DNA of 64,000 nt from VFZN01 sp963709325 (GTDB lineage: Bacteria > Acidobacteriota > Vicinamibacteria > Vicinamibacterales > UBA2999), in assembly GCA_963709325.1 (NCBI GenBank), contig CAVPVV010000003.1:3410001-3474000 (forward strand), written 5' to 3'. The translations under genes and the position numbers were made by a program. Position 1 is the stretch's first letter. Each line of letters opens with the position of its first letter. Below, piece by piece: positions 27,638 to 36,348 of the stretch. Under the pieces are notes generated by a model. That model was not told where the DNA came from. It ran no database searches and worked only from the letters and a program-made list of their open reading frames with translations.

Positions 27638-28345
27638 ATGCAGCCCACCCTTGTCCACTACATCCCGATCCTGACGACGCTGCTGGCGATCCCGTTCGCG
27701 CTCGAGATCTTCCGCCGTTGGCGGGCGTTCCCGGAGCGGCTGCACCTGTTGTGGTGGGCGATCGGCGTGGCGACATATGGCGCTGGCACCTTCACCGAGG
27801 CGTTCACGACGCTGTTCGGATGGAACGTGGTGACCTTCAAGGCGTGGTACATCACCGGCGCGCTGCTCGGCGGCGCGCCGCTCGCGCAGGGCACCGTGTA
27901 CCTGATGCTGAAGCGGAAGGCCGCGGATGGGCTCACGGCCATGCTGATCCTCTACGTTGCGATCGCGGCGATTTGCGTCAGCCTCGCTCCGATCGATTAT
28001 TCGCTCGTCGAGGCCCATCGCCTGACCGGCCGCGTGTTTGCGTGGTCCTGGGTGCGGCTCTTCAGCCCGGTGGTCAATCTGTATGCGGTGGTGTTCCTGA
28101 TTGGCGGGGCGATCCTCTCGGCGATCCGCTACAGCCGCGACCCGGCCACGAAGCACCGGATGTTCGCGAACATCCTCATCGCGATCGGCGCGATCCTGCC
28201 CGGTATCGGGGGCTCCGCCACCCGGTTCGGGTACACCGAAGTCCTCTACGTCAGCGAGCTGATCGGGTTATTGCTGACCTGGACCGGGTATCGCATCAGC
28301 GTCCGCCCCATCGTCGCCAGTTCCGCACCGCTTGCGACCAGCTGA
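27638..28345 (+). CDS. Seven-helix membrane protein of unknown function
   Basis: 235 residues with about seven hydrophobic helices (IPILTTLLAIPFALEIF, LLWWAIGVATYGAGTF, AWYITGALLGGAPLAQGTVYL, AMLILYVAIAAICVSL, NLYAVVFLIGGAILSAI, ANILIAIGAILPGIGG, VSELIGLLLTWTGYRI). ATG 27638 is one base after the TonB receptor stop, so translation is probably coupled. No family recognised. It could be an inner-membrane partner of the receptor or a sensor. Convergent with the esterase gene. Confidence 0.65.
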   Translation: MQPTLVHYIPILTTLLAIPFALEIFRRWRAFPERLHLLWWAIGVATYGAGTFTEAFTTLFGWNVVTFKAWYITGALLGGAPLAQGTVYLMLKRKAADGLTAMLILYVAIAAICVSLAPIDYSLVEAHRLTGRVFAWSWVRLFSPVVNLYAVVFLIGGAILSAIRYSRDPATKHRMFANILIAIGAILPGIGGSATRFGYTEVLYVSELIGLLLTWTGYRISVRPIVASSAPLATS

Positions 28346-28362
28346 ACAGGGACGTCCCCCTG

Positions 28363-29622
28363 TCACAGGCCGCCGACGGGTGGGTGGACGCGGACGCCCG
28401 CGATCGGCTCTCGTCCCGAAAGGAGGCCGGATCGCCGTCCCCGCAACCGTTCGTCGAAGTATTCGCGCACAATTTGCCGCGTGACGGCGACCGCGCGTTC
28501 CGCGGGCAGCTTGCCGAACATCGGCCGGCCCGCCAGCGGGCCGCCCCAGAGTCCCATGTCCGAAAAATCGGCGTGGAGCGTGTCGGCGACATCGACCCGC
28601 TGATACGGCTTGGCGGCGCGACGATAGATCACATCGCTCGCCCCGAGCCGCCCGGTTCGGCCGGAGTAGACCATCATGAACGGCCGGTTCATCGGCGAGT
28701 CGATCAGCGTGCCGTATTGCGGGATCCCATCGAGGTTGAGCGCCGCCTGGCAGTGCCGATCGACGGCACAGAACGCTGCCGACGTGACGCCGCCCATCGA
28801 GTGGCCGAACGCGCCAATCCCCTTCAGCTCGAGCCGCGAGGCCAGCCGCCCGGCCGGCCCGGCCGGCAACGCCACGAGACGGTCGGTGACCAGCACGGTG
28901 TCGTCCACCCAACGCTGCAACGCGCGGGTCGTAATCGGGATCGCGTCGAGGTATCCGCGCATCAGCCGAAGCGCGTCGGCCTCATCCCGGGCAGTGGTCA
29001 CCGCGGCCATCGTCTCGTCTTCTTTTCCCCACTCGCCGAGGACGTCGCGGATCGATTTGCGCATCTGCTTTTGCCCGTCGAGCATCGTCACCACGCGGCC
29101 GTCGGACAAGGTCGCCGCCATTGCCTCGTACGGATGGACCACGCTCAGGACGGCGTAGCCATGGCTCGCGAGGTCCTCGAGCAGCGCCGTGTACGAGGAG
29201 GCGATCGCGGTGTAGCCGTGCGAGAAGATCAGCACCGGCAGCGGGTCGCCAGTGCGGGGCGGCGCGTCGACGATGCCGTGCGTGCGGGTTGTGCCGAGGT
29301 AATCGAGCGCGGTGTCCGGTTGCCGCAGCAGGGTCGCGAAGCTGCGCGCCTCGGCGATCCCCTCGCGAAGGTACGGTGCGGCATCGCCGGTGGCGCCGTT
29401 GACGGCCGGATACCACGCGACGACCCGCACCTGCCGCGGTTCAGGTTTGTCGGCAAGCGGATCGGTTCTCGCTTCGTCGACAAGGCTGAACGCGGTGGTG
29501 CCGACGGTGAAGGGGCCGGTCGGCCGCGGCAGCGCGACGGCCGGCGGCATCTGCGCGGCGTCGGGCATCGCCGCGGCTGCGGCACACAGCCAGAGCGAGC
29601 CGAAGATGAGATGGCGCGGCAT
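28363..29622 (-). CDS. Alpha/beta hydrolase, PAF-acetylhydrolase-like
   Basis: 419 residues. N-terminal signal (IFGSLWLCAAAAAMPDA) predicts export. Serine hydrolase fold: oxyanion region PVLIFSHGYTAIASSY, nucleophile elbow AFGHSMGGVTS (Ser near residue 275), and a late His in DTLHADFSD. Overall pattern fits the PAF-acetylhydrolase isoform II/dienelactone-like esterases, which cleave short or oxidised acyl esters. Cysteine pair AAFCAVDRHCQAALNLDG may form a disulfide. Start ATG 29622 begins the signal peptide. No co-directional neighbour within 100 bases; a REP-like hairpin lies just upstream. Confidence 0.82.
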   Translation of the reverse strand: MPRHLIFGSLWLCAAAAAMPDAAQMPPAVALPRPTGPFTVGTTAFSLVDEARTDPLADKPEPRQVRVVAWYPAVNGATGDAAPYLREGIAEARSFATLLRQPDTALDYLGTTRTHGIVDAPPRTGDPLPVLIFSHGYTAIASSYTALLEDLASHGYAVLSVVHPYEAMAATLSDGRVVTMLDGQKQMRKSIRDVLGEWGKEDETMAAVTTARDEADALRLMRGYLDAIPITTRALQRWVDDTVLVTDRLVALPAGPAGRLASRLELKGIGAFGHSMGGVTSAAFCAVDRHCQAALNLDGIPQYGTLIDSPMNRPFMMVYSGRTGRLGASDVIYRRAAKPYQRVDVADTLHADFSDMGLWGGPLAGRPMFGKLPAERAVAVTRQIVREYFDERLRGRRSGLLSGREPIAGVRVHPPVGGL

Positions 29623-29639
29623 CGTGGCCGAAGCTTACC

Positions 29640-29675
29640 CGCCTTCGCTCGCCATTGCTACGACGAGCTACGGCG
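29640..29675. repeat. REP-like imperfect palindrome
   Basis: CGCCTTCGCTCG (29640-29651) and CGAGCTACGGCG (29664-29675) pair at 10 of 12 positions around a 12-base loop, in the gap between two minus-strand genes. A third related word (CGCCCTCGCTCG) follows at about 29686. This looks like a short extragenic palindrome; only one clear copy is in the window. Confidence 0.45.
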
Positions 29676-29727
29676 CGGCAGGCTCCGCCCTCGCTCGCGC
29701 TTGGGACCCGGCGCGAACCTCGCGAAC

Positions 29728-30237
29728 CTAGATCGCCTTGGCCATGATCAAGTCCTGCTGCGGATCCGAGCCGAGCTGAAAGACCTGAGTACCGACGACG
29801 GTGAAGCCTTGCTTGTGATAGAAGGCCTGCGCACGCAGGTTGCGCTCCCACACGCCCAGCCACATCGTGCGCGCGCCGCGTGCCCTGGCCGCGTCTTCGG
29901 CCGCACCCATCAGCGTCCGGGCAAGTCCGCGTCCATGCCAGGACGGATCGACATAGAACCGCCACAGCTCGATCGGCTCGGTGCCGATGACGCCGTTTCC
30001 GCGGGGCCCGTCGCGCAACTGCGCGAAGCCGACCAGAGCGCCGTCAGCTTCGGCGAGCAGGGTCTCGATGCCGGGGTCGGCAATCTCCTCGCGTTGACGC
30101 GGCTCGACGTAGGTCTGCTCGAGATAAGCCTCGAGATCGGCCGGCGTGTTGTCGGCTCCGAACGTCGCTGCGAACACCCGTCTTCCGAAGCCGCTGAGCG
30201 TCGCCACGTCGTCGATGGTTGCCCTGCGAACTCTCAT
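29728..30237 (-). CDS. GNAT-family N-acetyltransferase
   Basis: 169 residues, intact. Uses acetyl-CoA to acetylate an amine. Acetyl-CoA loop region ELWRFYVDPSWHGRGLARTLM (Q/RxxGxG/A form HGRGLA) and the late GVWERNLRAQAFYHKQGFTVVG strand-helix are the usual GNAT motif A and B. Substrate unknown (small molecule, antibiotic or protein terminus). ATG 30237 begins MRVRRATIDDVATL, typical for the family. Divergent from the methyltransferase gene with a 24-base gap, too small for two separate full promoters. Confidence 0.85.
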   Translation of the reverse strand: MRVRRATIDDVATLSGFGRRVFAATFGADNTPADLEAYLEQTYVEPRQREEIADPGIETLLAEADGALVGFAQLRDGPRGNGVIGTEPIELWRFYVDPSWHGRGLARTLMGAAEDAARARGARTMWLGVWERNLRAQAFYHKQGFTVVGTQVFQLGSDPQQDLIMAKAI

Positions 30238-30247
30238 GCCGTTCGGT

Positions 30248-30253
30248 TAGCAT
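30248..30253 (+). promoter_or_regulatory. -10-like box TAGCAT for methyltransferase
   Basis: TAGCAT ends 8 bases before ATG 30262 with no Shine-Dalgarno between, the same layout as at argH, serC and acs. Weak match; listed because of the repeated spacing. Confidence 0.3.
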
Positions 30254-30261
30254 GCCTCAGC

Positions 30262-30930
30262 ATGGCGGTCTCCACTCATCTCCAGATCGACCTCAGCGAG
30301 TACGACGCGCGGATACGCACGTTCATTCCATACTACGAAGAGATGCTCGACACGGCGGCGGCCTCGCTCGCGGCGGCCGCGGGCCGTCCAATCGGCACCG
30401 TCGTGGATCTCGGCATCGGCACCGGGGCCCTGGCCGGGCGAGTCGCCAGCCTTCGCAAGAAAGCCCGAGTCATCGGCATCGACGAGGACGAGGGAATGCT
30501 GACGATCGCCGGGCGGCGCTTGCCCCGCGGCCGCGCGACGCTCGTCCACGACAACTTCGTCTCCGCTCCGCTGCCCCGCACCGACGCGGTGACTGCGTCC
30601 ATTGCCCTGCACCACATCGAACTGCCGCGGACCAAAAAGGCGCTGTACCGCCGGATCAAACAGGCGCTCGGGCGCGGCGGCGTGATGGTGACCGCCGATT
30701 GCCATCCGCCCACGCACGCGCCGCTTGCGGCAGCTGGACGCTCGGCCTGGCGGGACCACCTCGCCGCTACTTACGGCCGCCGCAAGGCGGAAGGGTTTCT
30801 CCGCGCCTGGTCGCACGAGGACTTCTACACGCCGCTCGAGGCGGAACTCGGGCTGATGCGAGCTGCCGGCCTGTCGCCGGAGGTGACCTGGCGCCGCGGT
30901 CTGTTCGCCGTCATCGTCGGCGTCGCATAG
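30262..30930 (+). CDS. Class I SAM-dependent methyltransferase
   Basis: 222 residues. Motif I VDLGIGTGALAGRV near residue 50, acidic ribose-binding strand VIGIDEDEGML, and motif IV/V region TASIALHHIELPRTKKALYR, LGRGGVMVTADCH mark a Rossmann-fold methyltransferase similar to UbiE/Methyltransf_25 proteins. Substrate not deducible. ATG 30262 follows a TAGCAT box by eight bases. Convergent with the D-aminoacylase gene. Intact. Confidence 0.85.
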   Translation: MAVSTHLQIDLSEYDARIRTFIPYYEEMLDTAAASLAAAAGRPIGTVVDLGIGTGALAGRVASLRKKARVIGIDEDEGMLTIAGRRLPRGRATLVHDNFVSAPLPRTDAVTASIALHHIELPRTKKALYRRIKQALGRGGVMVTADCHPPTHAPLAAAGRSAWRDHLAATYGRRKAEGFLRAWSHEDFYTPLEAELGLMRAAGLSPEVTWRRGLFAVIVGVA

Positions 30931-30979
30931 CCGGTCTCCCCGCGGTGGTGTCGCCGGGTTGCTTTGGCGCGGCCAGCTG

Positions 30980-32557
30980 TCATTGCCTCCGCAATACCGC
31001 GCCAGGGCGCGCCCCTGTGAGCGTCCCCTTGTCCATGACGATCACGCCGTTGATGAGGACGAAGCGGACGCCTTCGGAGTAGTGATGCGGATCGGTGAAG
31101 GTGGACTTGTCGGCCACCGTGTTGGGGTCGAACACGGTGATGTCGGCAGCCATCCCGGGGCGGAGCAGGCCCCGGTCCTCGAGCCCCAGCCGAGTCGCGG
31201 GGAATGACGTCATCTTGCGAATGGCCTCTTCGAGCGTGAGGATCTTTCGCTCGCGCACGTACCGTCCCAGCACCCTCGGATACGTGCCGAACGCCCGCGG
31301 GTGCGGCGCGCCGTCGCCCAGTCTCGTAAGGCTGCCGTCCGAACCGATCATCCCGAAGGGTGACTGCATCAGCCGCTCGACGTCCGGTTCGTCGTAGGCG
31401 TGGAAGATGGCGCTGCATCCGCCCTTCAACTGCAGATCGATCACCGCATCGGCGGTGGCTGATTGCGTGAGCGGCTGGCCCGTGCTGTTCAGGATGTCGG
31501 CGATGGTCCTGCCTGAGAGGCCAGGATCGAAGCCGCAGCGCACGAGCTGGATGCGAGATGGGTCGTCGCCGAACCGCTCGTCGATGAAGTCGAGCATGCC
31601 GTTCTTCACTTCACCGCGAGTCTTCGGGTTTTTCAGCCGCTCGTTCAGCCCATCGTCTGCCAGCGACCAGCGCGGGAAGATCAGGCTCAGCCCGGTCTGC
31701 GACGCCGTGTACGGATACTGGTCGAAGGTTACGTCCACGCCGCGGCCGCGGGCCGCGGCGATCAGCGCCAGCGAATCCTTGCTCTGTCCCCACTGGCGGC
31801 GGCCGCCGACCTTGTGATGGCTGATCTGGACCGGAATCCGGGCCTCCTCGCCGATCCGGATCGTCTCCTTCACCGAGTCGAGGACGAGGCCACCCTCGTC
31901 GCGCATGTGTGAGACGTAGATGCCGCCGTGCTCACGCGCTGTGACCGAGAGCGCGACGAGCTCCTCGGTGGGCGCGTAGTTGCCAGGGATGTAGGCGAGG
32001 CCGGTGGAGAGGCCGAGCGCACCGTCGCCCATCGCCTCGGCGACGAGCGCCCGCATCCGGTCGAGCTCAGCTGGCGTGGCCTTGCGGTTGGCCGTGCCCA
32101 TTACCTGCTCGCGGACGGTCCCGTGGCCGACGAACATCGCCAGGTTGATGGAGAAGTGGCCGGCTTCGGCCTTGGCCATGAACGGTGCGAGCGGCAACGG
32201 CGAGCTCCCGTCGTTTCCGTCGACGACCGTCGTGATGCCCTGGAAGATGTAGCCGTCGGCGGTGGGGAGATCGAAGAGCCGCTCGCGCGCATGCGCATGC
32301 GGATCGATGAATCCCGGCGAGACGATCAGGCCGGTGGCATCGATGCGGCTCGTAGCCGCCGCGTCGGCCAGCTTCCCGATTCGACTGATCCGGCCGTTAG
32401 CGATCCCGACGTCGGCACGGAGCCAGGGGGAGCCGCTGCCGTCGACCACCTGCCCGCCGGCGATCACGACATCGAAGCGCTCAGTCTGCGCCGCGCCGGC
32501 CCACGCCACTCCCAGCACCAGCGCAAGGAAAACGAGGTTCCAGCTAACCTTCAGCAC
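30980..32557 (-). CDS. N-acyl-D-amino-acid deacylase (amidohydrolase)
   Basis: 525 residues, intact. Signal peptide (LVFLALVLGVAWAGAAQ), so a periplasmic member. Amidohydrolase-superfamily core: metal-binding HAHARE near residue 85, YVSHMRDEGG, QISHHKVGGR and GSDGSLTRLGDGAPHPRAFG near 415, then ARPGAVLR at the end, all in D-aminoacylase order. These zinc enzymes release D-amino acids from N-acyl or dipeptide substrates. GTG start 32557 lies inside a heptamer tract, which also supplies the purine-rich sequence upstream. The next upstream gene on this strand is a TPR protein. Confidence 0.88.
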   Translation of the reverse strand: MLKVSWNLVFLALVLGVAWAGAAQTERFDVVIAGGQVVDGSGSPWLRADVGIANGRISRIGKLADAAATSRIDATGLIVSPGFIDPHAHARERLFDLPTADGYIFQGITTVVDGNDGSSPLPLAPFMAKAEAGHFSINLAMFVGHGTVREQVMGTANRKATPAELDRMRALVAEAMGDGALGLSTGLAYIPGNYAPTEELVALSVTAREHGGIYVSHMRDEGGLVLDSVKETIRIGEEARIPVQISHHKVGGRRQWGQSKDSLALIAAARGRGVDVTFDQYPYTASQTGLSLIFPRWSLADDGLNERLKNPKTRGEVKNGMLDFIDERFGDDPSRIQLVRCGFDPGLSGRTIADILNSTGQPLTQSATADAVIDLQLKGGCSAIFHAYDEPDVERLMQSPFGMIGSDGSLTRLGDGAPHPRAFGTYPRVLGRYVRERKILTLEEAIRKMTSFPATRLGLEDRGLLRPGMAADITVFDPNTVADKSTFTDPHHYSEGVRFVLINGVIVMDKGTLTGARPGAVLRRQ

Positions 32558-32586
32558 CTCTGCACCCTGGCCCTTGCCCTCTGCAC
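32552..32586. repeat. Heptamer tract over the D-aminoacylase start
   Basis: Five 7-base units (CAGCACC, TCTGCAC, CCTGGCC, CTTGCCC, TCTGCAC), with TCTGCAC recurring exactly 21 bases apart. The GTG start codon of the deacylase is within the first unit. Confidence 0.75.
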
Positions 32587-32595
32587 CCGCGCGAT

Positions 32596-33513
32596 CTACT
32601 TCATTCGCTGGAGATCGGCTTCGGCGGCGATGTAGCCGAACGCGTTCCAGCCCGCGCCGGAGGTCACCTTCCGGAACACCTCCTTCGCCTTCGCGGTGTC
32701 GCCGTTGACGAAGTAGTAGTTGCCGACGCCGTAGCCCTGGGTGGCGATGGTGGTGTCATCAGCCTTGGCGGTGTCGAGCAGTGTCTCCGGCTTCTCCAGG
32801 CCCTTGTACATGAGCAGCCGCCGGTGGTACGACTGGTTTTCAAGGATGTCCATTTTCGGCGTAATCCGCTCCAACACCTTTGCTGCTTCGGCCTTGCGGC
32901 CAAGCCGCATCAGCGTCATCCACATCCAGTCGGAAGTAGCGGTCACCGAGTCGTCGTTGTTGGACACCTTCATACACTCGACCCATGCGTTGTAGGCCTG
33001 GTCGTAATGGCCCTGCAGGTAATGGGCGAGCGCGAGGTGGTACCAGATATTGAACTGCAACGTGCTGCGCGGCACACCGGTGGGATTGGGCGCGCCATCG
33101 GGCTCAATCTCGTCGGGTTTTCCCTTGATGAGCGCGACCGCCTTGTCGAAGTCGGCGACCGCCTTGTCGAACTGCCTGACGGTGATATAACGGTGGCCGC
33201 GATGCCGATAGAAACGCGGGTCGTTGGGGTAACGTTCGATCCCCTTTGAGAACTGTGCGATCGCGTCCTGGTACCGCCACAGGTAGCCCAAGCGCCGGCC
33301 GACCCAGATCATCGCGTCGGCGCTGGTCTGATCCGGCGCCGACTGCGCGTCCTGTAGATTCTTCTCGAGCTTGGCCTGATCTGGAATCGTCTTCGGCGGG
33401 TAGAGCGGTGTGCCGGCAAGCGAGGTTGCTTCCGGCTTCCCAGTCTGCGCGAGCGGCGCCACGCCCATGCACGCGGCTGCCACAAATACCCACACCGCCA
33501 CGACTCGACTCAT
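32596..33513 (-). CDS. Exported TPR-repeat protein
   Basis: 305 residues. Signal peptide (VVAVWVFVAAACMGVAPLAQT; a Cys in the core might allow lipidation). Tetratricopeptide-like helices at about residues 70-290 (YLWRYQDAIAQFSKGIERYP, QFDKAVADFDKAVALI, HLALAHYLQGHYDQAYNAW, GDTAKAKEVFRKV). TPR proteins act as scaffolds; partner unknown. ATG 33513 has AAGGAG six bases upstream, preferred over an ATG 21 bases earlier. In line with the D-aminoacylase (38 bases downstream), perhaps one operon. Confidence 0.78.
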   Translation of the reverse strand: MSRVVAVWVFVAAACMGVAPLAQTGKPEATSLAGTPLYPPKTIPDQAKLEKNLQDAQSAPDQTSADAMIWVGRRLGYLWRYQDAIAQFSKGIERYPNDPRFYRHRGHRYITVRQFDKAVADFDKAVALIKGKPDEIEPDGAPNPTGVPRSTLQFNIWYHLALAHYLQGHYDQAYNAWVECMKVSNNDDSVTATSDWMWMTLMRLGRKAEAAKVLERITPKMDILENQSYHRRLLMYKGLEKPETLLDTAKADDTTIATQGYGVGNYYFVNGDTAKAKEVFRKVTSGAGWNAFGYIAAEADLQRMK

Positions 33514-33526
33514 CTCATCTCCTTGA

Positions 33527-33558
33527 GCCTGCACCCTTGCACCTGTGCACCTGCACCA
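33527..33558. repeat. Short degenerate repeat tract
   Basis: TGCACC words repeat at 6 to 8 base steps between the rmuC stop and the TPR gene ribosome site. Same style as the 32552 tract but less regular. Confidence 0.55.
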
Positions 33559-33561
33559 TCG

Positions 33562-34863
33562 TTACCCTTCAACCGTTTCCGTCGATTCCAGCAGATCGCG
33601 CTGTACCGCACTCTCGAGCGGGCGCGCTGTCGTTTCGACCGGTGCCACCGGTTCGATGGCATCACCGGTCGCGGCGCCGAGCTCCTTGAATTTGCGCATC
33701 GAGACCATCACGCGCGTGTCGTAGGTGCCGACCGCCTCGTTGTAGGCACGGACGGTTGACTCGAGCCGGCTCCCGACCGCCTCGAGCCGCTCGGTAAAGG
33801 TGCGCGCGCGATCGTACAGCTCACGTCCCAGCCGGCTGATCTCCTCGGCGTTGATCGTCAGCCGCTCCTGGCGCCAGCCGGCCGCCGCGGTCCTGAGCAG
33901 CGCGATCAGCGTCAGCGGGCTCGCGATCAGCACCCGCTGCTTCACGCCGTAGTCGATCAGGTGCGCGTCCTTTTCGAGCGCCGCCATGAAGATGGCTTCC
34001 GCCGGCAGGAACAGCACGACGAAATCGGGCGAGGACGGGAACTGGTCCCAGTAACCTTTGGCGCCCAGCTTGGTGACGTGGTCCTTCACTTGCCGCAGGT
34101 GGTCGGCAAGCTTGCCCGATCGCACGCCTTCGTCGCCAGCCATCTGTGCGTCGAGGAACGCCTCTAGCGGCACCTTGGCATCGACGACGATCGAGTGCTG
34201 GCCGGGAAGGTGGACGACGAGGTCGGGCCGGAGCCGGCCGGCGTCGCTGACGGTGGTTGGCTGCTGGTCGAAGTCGCAGTGTTCGAGCATCCCGGCCAGT
34301 TCCACGACCTTGCGGAGCTGCACTTCGCCCCATTGGCCGCGGACGCCGGGCGACCGCAGCGCGCGGACCAGCGTCTGCGTTTCCTGCTGGAGCTGCCGCT
34401 GGGTCTGGCCGACGGCGCTCAGCAGGGTCCTGAGGCTGGCCGCATCGTGCACCCGATGACGGTCGGTCTCGGCCAGCGTCGCGGCCACTTGCCCGAGGGT
34501 GTCGCGAATCGGGGCGACCAGCGCGTCGAGCGCCTGCTGGCGCGCCGTCAGGTCGGCGGCAGCGGTGCGATGGACGTTGCCAATCTTCTGATCGGCGAGC
34601 GTGAGGAACTGTTTCGTGCTGGTGGCGAGGGCCGACGCGGCAAGCGCCTCAAACGAATCCCGCAGCTGCTGATGCATCCCCTCGACGAGCGCGATCTTTT
34701 CCGGGATGGTGCGGTCGCGATGTTCGAGCGCGGCCGCCAGCCGGGCGTGGTCGGCGCGAAGCGCCGCCGCCGATTCCGCGGCCTGGGCGCGCGCGACCAG
34801 CCAGCCTATCAATCCGCCGAGAGCCAGGCAGACAATGGCGGTCAGCGCGAGCGTGGTGGTCAT
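33562..34863 (-). CDS. rmuC: DNA recombination protein RmuC
   Basis: 433 residues, intact. N-terminal membrane helix (LALTAIVCLALGGLIGWLVA), a long coiled coil (about 25-165), then the RmuC nuclease-like domain: RGQWGEVQLRKVVELAGM, PDLVVHLPG, IVVDAKVPLEAFLDA, GAKGYWDQFPSSPDFVVLFLPAEAIF. RmuC limits sequence inversions and is grouped with PD-(D/E)xK nucleases; the D and DAK residues are visible. ATG 34863 chosen at the membrane helix. Divergent from the PEGA protein. Confidence 0.92.
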   Translation of the reverse strand: MTTTLALTAIVCLALGGLIGWLVARAQAAESAAALRADHARLAAALEHRDRTIPEKIALVEGMHQQLRDSFEALAASALATSTKQFLTLADQKIGNVHRTAAADLTARQQALDALVAPIRDTLGQVAATLAETDRHRVHDAASLRTLLSAVGQTQRQLQQETQTLVRALRSPGVRGQWGEVQLRKVVELAGMLEHCDFDQQPTTVSDAGRLRPDLVVHLPGQHSIVVDAKVPLEAFLDAQMAGDEGVRSGKLADHLRQVKDHVTKLGAKGYWDQFPSSPDFVVLFLPAEAIFMAALEKDAHLIDYGVKQRVLIASPLTLIALLRTAAAGWRQERLTINAEEISRLGRELYDRARTFTERLEAVGSRLESTVRAYNEAVGTYDTRVMVSMRKFKELGAATGDAIEPVAPVETTARPLESAVQRDLLESTETVEG

Positions 34864-34966
34864 CACAATCTCGACGCAGTGTAATGCAGGTGTGTGCAGG
34901 CTCGCCCGCCTGCGGTGCCCGGGCCGGCCGATAGAATAGGTGGGCCTCCCCCGGGCTTCGTTCCCC

Positions 34967-36307
34967 ATGACTGACGGTCTTGGGCGCCGGATCGCGGCGA
35001 CCGATCCGGCGACCGGTGAACCCGTTGAGCACCTCGAGCTCGCGACCGAGCTCGTGCTGCACACGGCGTTTGCCACTGCGCTCGCCGAGCGTGTGACCCG
35101 CCTGTCGGCGGTGCGCCACGCCTCGTACGTCCAGGTTCGACGCGTCGATCGCCCCGAGATCGATCGCCTCGTCGTTGTTTCCAGCGCCACGCCCGGCCGG
35201 CGGCTCTCGGACCTGCTCGACGCCTCCGAATCGGCCGGCGTCCGGCCCGACATCGAAGCGGTCGTCGCGCTGATGCGGCAGCTGTTGCCGGCGGCGGCGT
35301 TGTTCTCGCGTAACAAGCGACAGCAGGCCCTCGGCACGCTCGGACCGGAGCGGCTCTTCGTCGTTCCGCCGGCGCGGGTGGTGATCGGCGAGGCTGCGTT
35401 CGGCACGGCCATCGATCAACTGCAGCTGTCGCGGGCGGACGCGTGGCAGCGCTATCAGCTGGCAATGCCGCCCTCCGATGGACCGATCACCAGCACCGCC
35501 CGCGGCGACGCGACGGCGCTCGGAGTGGTGGCTCTGTCGATGCTGCTCGGCCGCCGGTTGACGGCCGCCGAGTTTCCTGACGCGCTTCCGGCCCTTCTCT
35601 CATCGGCGCGCGAGCGGCACAGTGCCGAGGACCACCCGCTGTCGAGCGTGTTCGCACGCTGGCTGCGGCGGGCCCTGCAACTCGACGAGGATGGCTTCGA
35701 CTCGCCGCAGGCGGCGCAGATTGCCTTCGAAGAGGTGCTCGCGAGCAACCGGCGCTATGTGACCGGTACCGACGCGCTCGAAGCGTGGGCCGACAGCCAC
35801 ACGGCAACAGTGCCGCTGCCCGCATTTGCGCATCCGGTGGTGGCGGCTGCGGCTTCTGCGGAGAGTGCCGCGCCGGCGGCCAGCGCGGTGGATGCCTCGC
35901 CGGTCGAACCTGCCGAAGCGCCTGCCGCCTCGCGATTTTTGGGGATGCGCCCGCGATGGGCCGCCATCGTCATTGGCGTGCTGCTGCTGCAGGCGAGCGT
36001 GATCGGCTGGTACTGGTCGCGGCCGGCCCCGGGTCCGGTCGAAGGCGAAGGCGAGCTCGTCGTCACCTCGCGGCCGGCGGCGGCAAAGGTCATCGTGGAC
36101 GGATCGGAGCACGGCGAGACGCCGCTGACCGTGACCCTGTCGGCCGGTCCGCACGTCGTGGAAGTCCGGGCTGGAACCAGCGAGCCTCGCGTGATTCCGC
36201 TCGTCATCCGCGCCAACGTGCAGACGGCGCAGTACGTGGAGTTACAGGAAGCGGTGCCGGTGCCGCCGCCGGTCGAACGGCGCCGCGCGCCGGTCAAACG
36301 CCGCTAG
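34967..36307 (+). CDS. Degenerate kinase-like membrane protein with PEGA domain
   Basis: 446 residues. The first 260 or so residues resemble a protein-kinase fold seen in scattered pieces (RLSAVRHASYVQVRRVDR, LVVVSSATPGRRLSDLLDAS, TALGVVALSMLLGRRLTAAE, ALQLDEDGFDSPQAAQIAFEE) but lack a glycine loop, HRD and DFG, so no kinase activity is expected. A low-complexity Ala/Pro linker, one membrane helix (WAAIVIGVLLLQASVIGWYW, near 345) and a PEGA domain (VVTSRPAAAKVIVDG, GPHVVEVRAG) follow. The layout is that of a Ser/Thr kinase (cytosolic kinase, helix, outer PEGA) whose catalytic part has decayed. Start ATG 34967; TAGAAT at 34932-34937 may be its promoter. Divergent from rmuC. Confidence 0.6.
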   Translation: MTDGLGRRIAATDPATGEPVEHLELATELVLHTAFATALAERVTRLSAVRHASYVQVRRVDRPEIDRLVVVSSATPGRRLSDLLDASESAGVRPDIEAVVALMRQLLPAAALFSRNKRQQALGTLGPERLFVVPPARVVIGEAAFGTAIDQLQLSRADAWQRYQLAMPPSDGPITSTARGDATALGVVALSMLLGRRLTAAEFPDALPALLSSARERHSAEDHPLSSVFARWLRRALQLDEDGFDSPQAAQIAFEEVLASNRRYVTGTDALEAWADSHTATVPLPAFAHPVVAAAASAESAAPAASAVDASPVEPAEAPAASRFLGMRPRWAAIVIGVLLLQASVIGWYWSRPAPGPVEGEGELVVTSRPAAAKVIVDGSEHGETPLTVTLSAGPHVVEVRAGTSEPRVIPLVIRANVQTAQYVELQEAVPVPPPVERRRAPVKRR

Positions 36308-36348
36308 GAATCTGGTAGCATTCTCCCTCTTCCTCCCTCTTCCACGAG

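Noticed and set aside
26386..27648. 420-residue minus-strand open frame opposite the TonB receptor
   Set aside because: Shadow of the intact receptor gene; no motifs.
27718..30930. 1,070-residue open frame on the plus strand spanning several minus-strand genes
   Set aside because: Only its last 222 codons (from 30262) are a real methyltransferase. The rest is an Arg/Ala/Pro-rich GC shadow opposite intact, motif-bearing genes.
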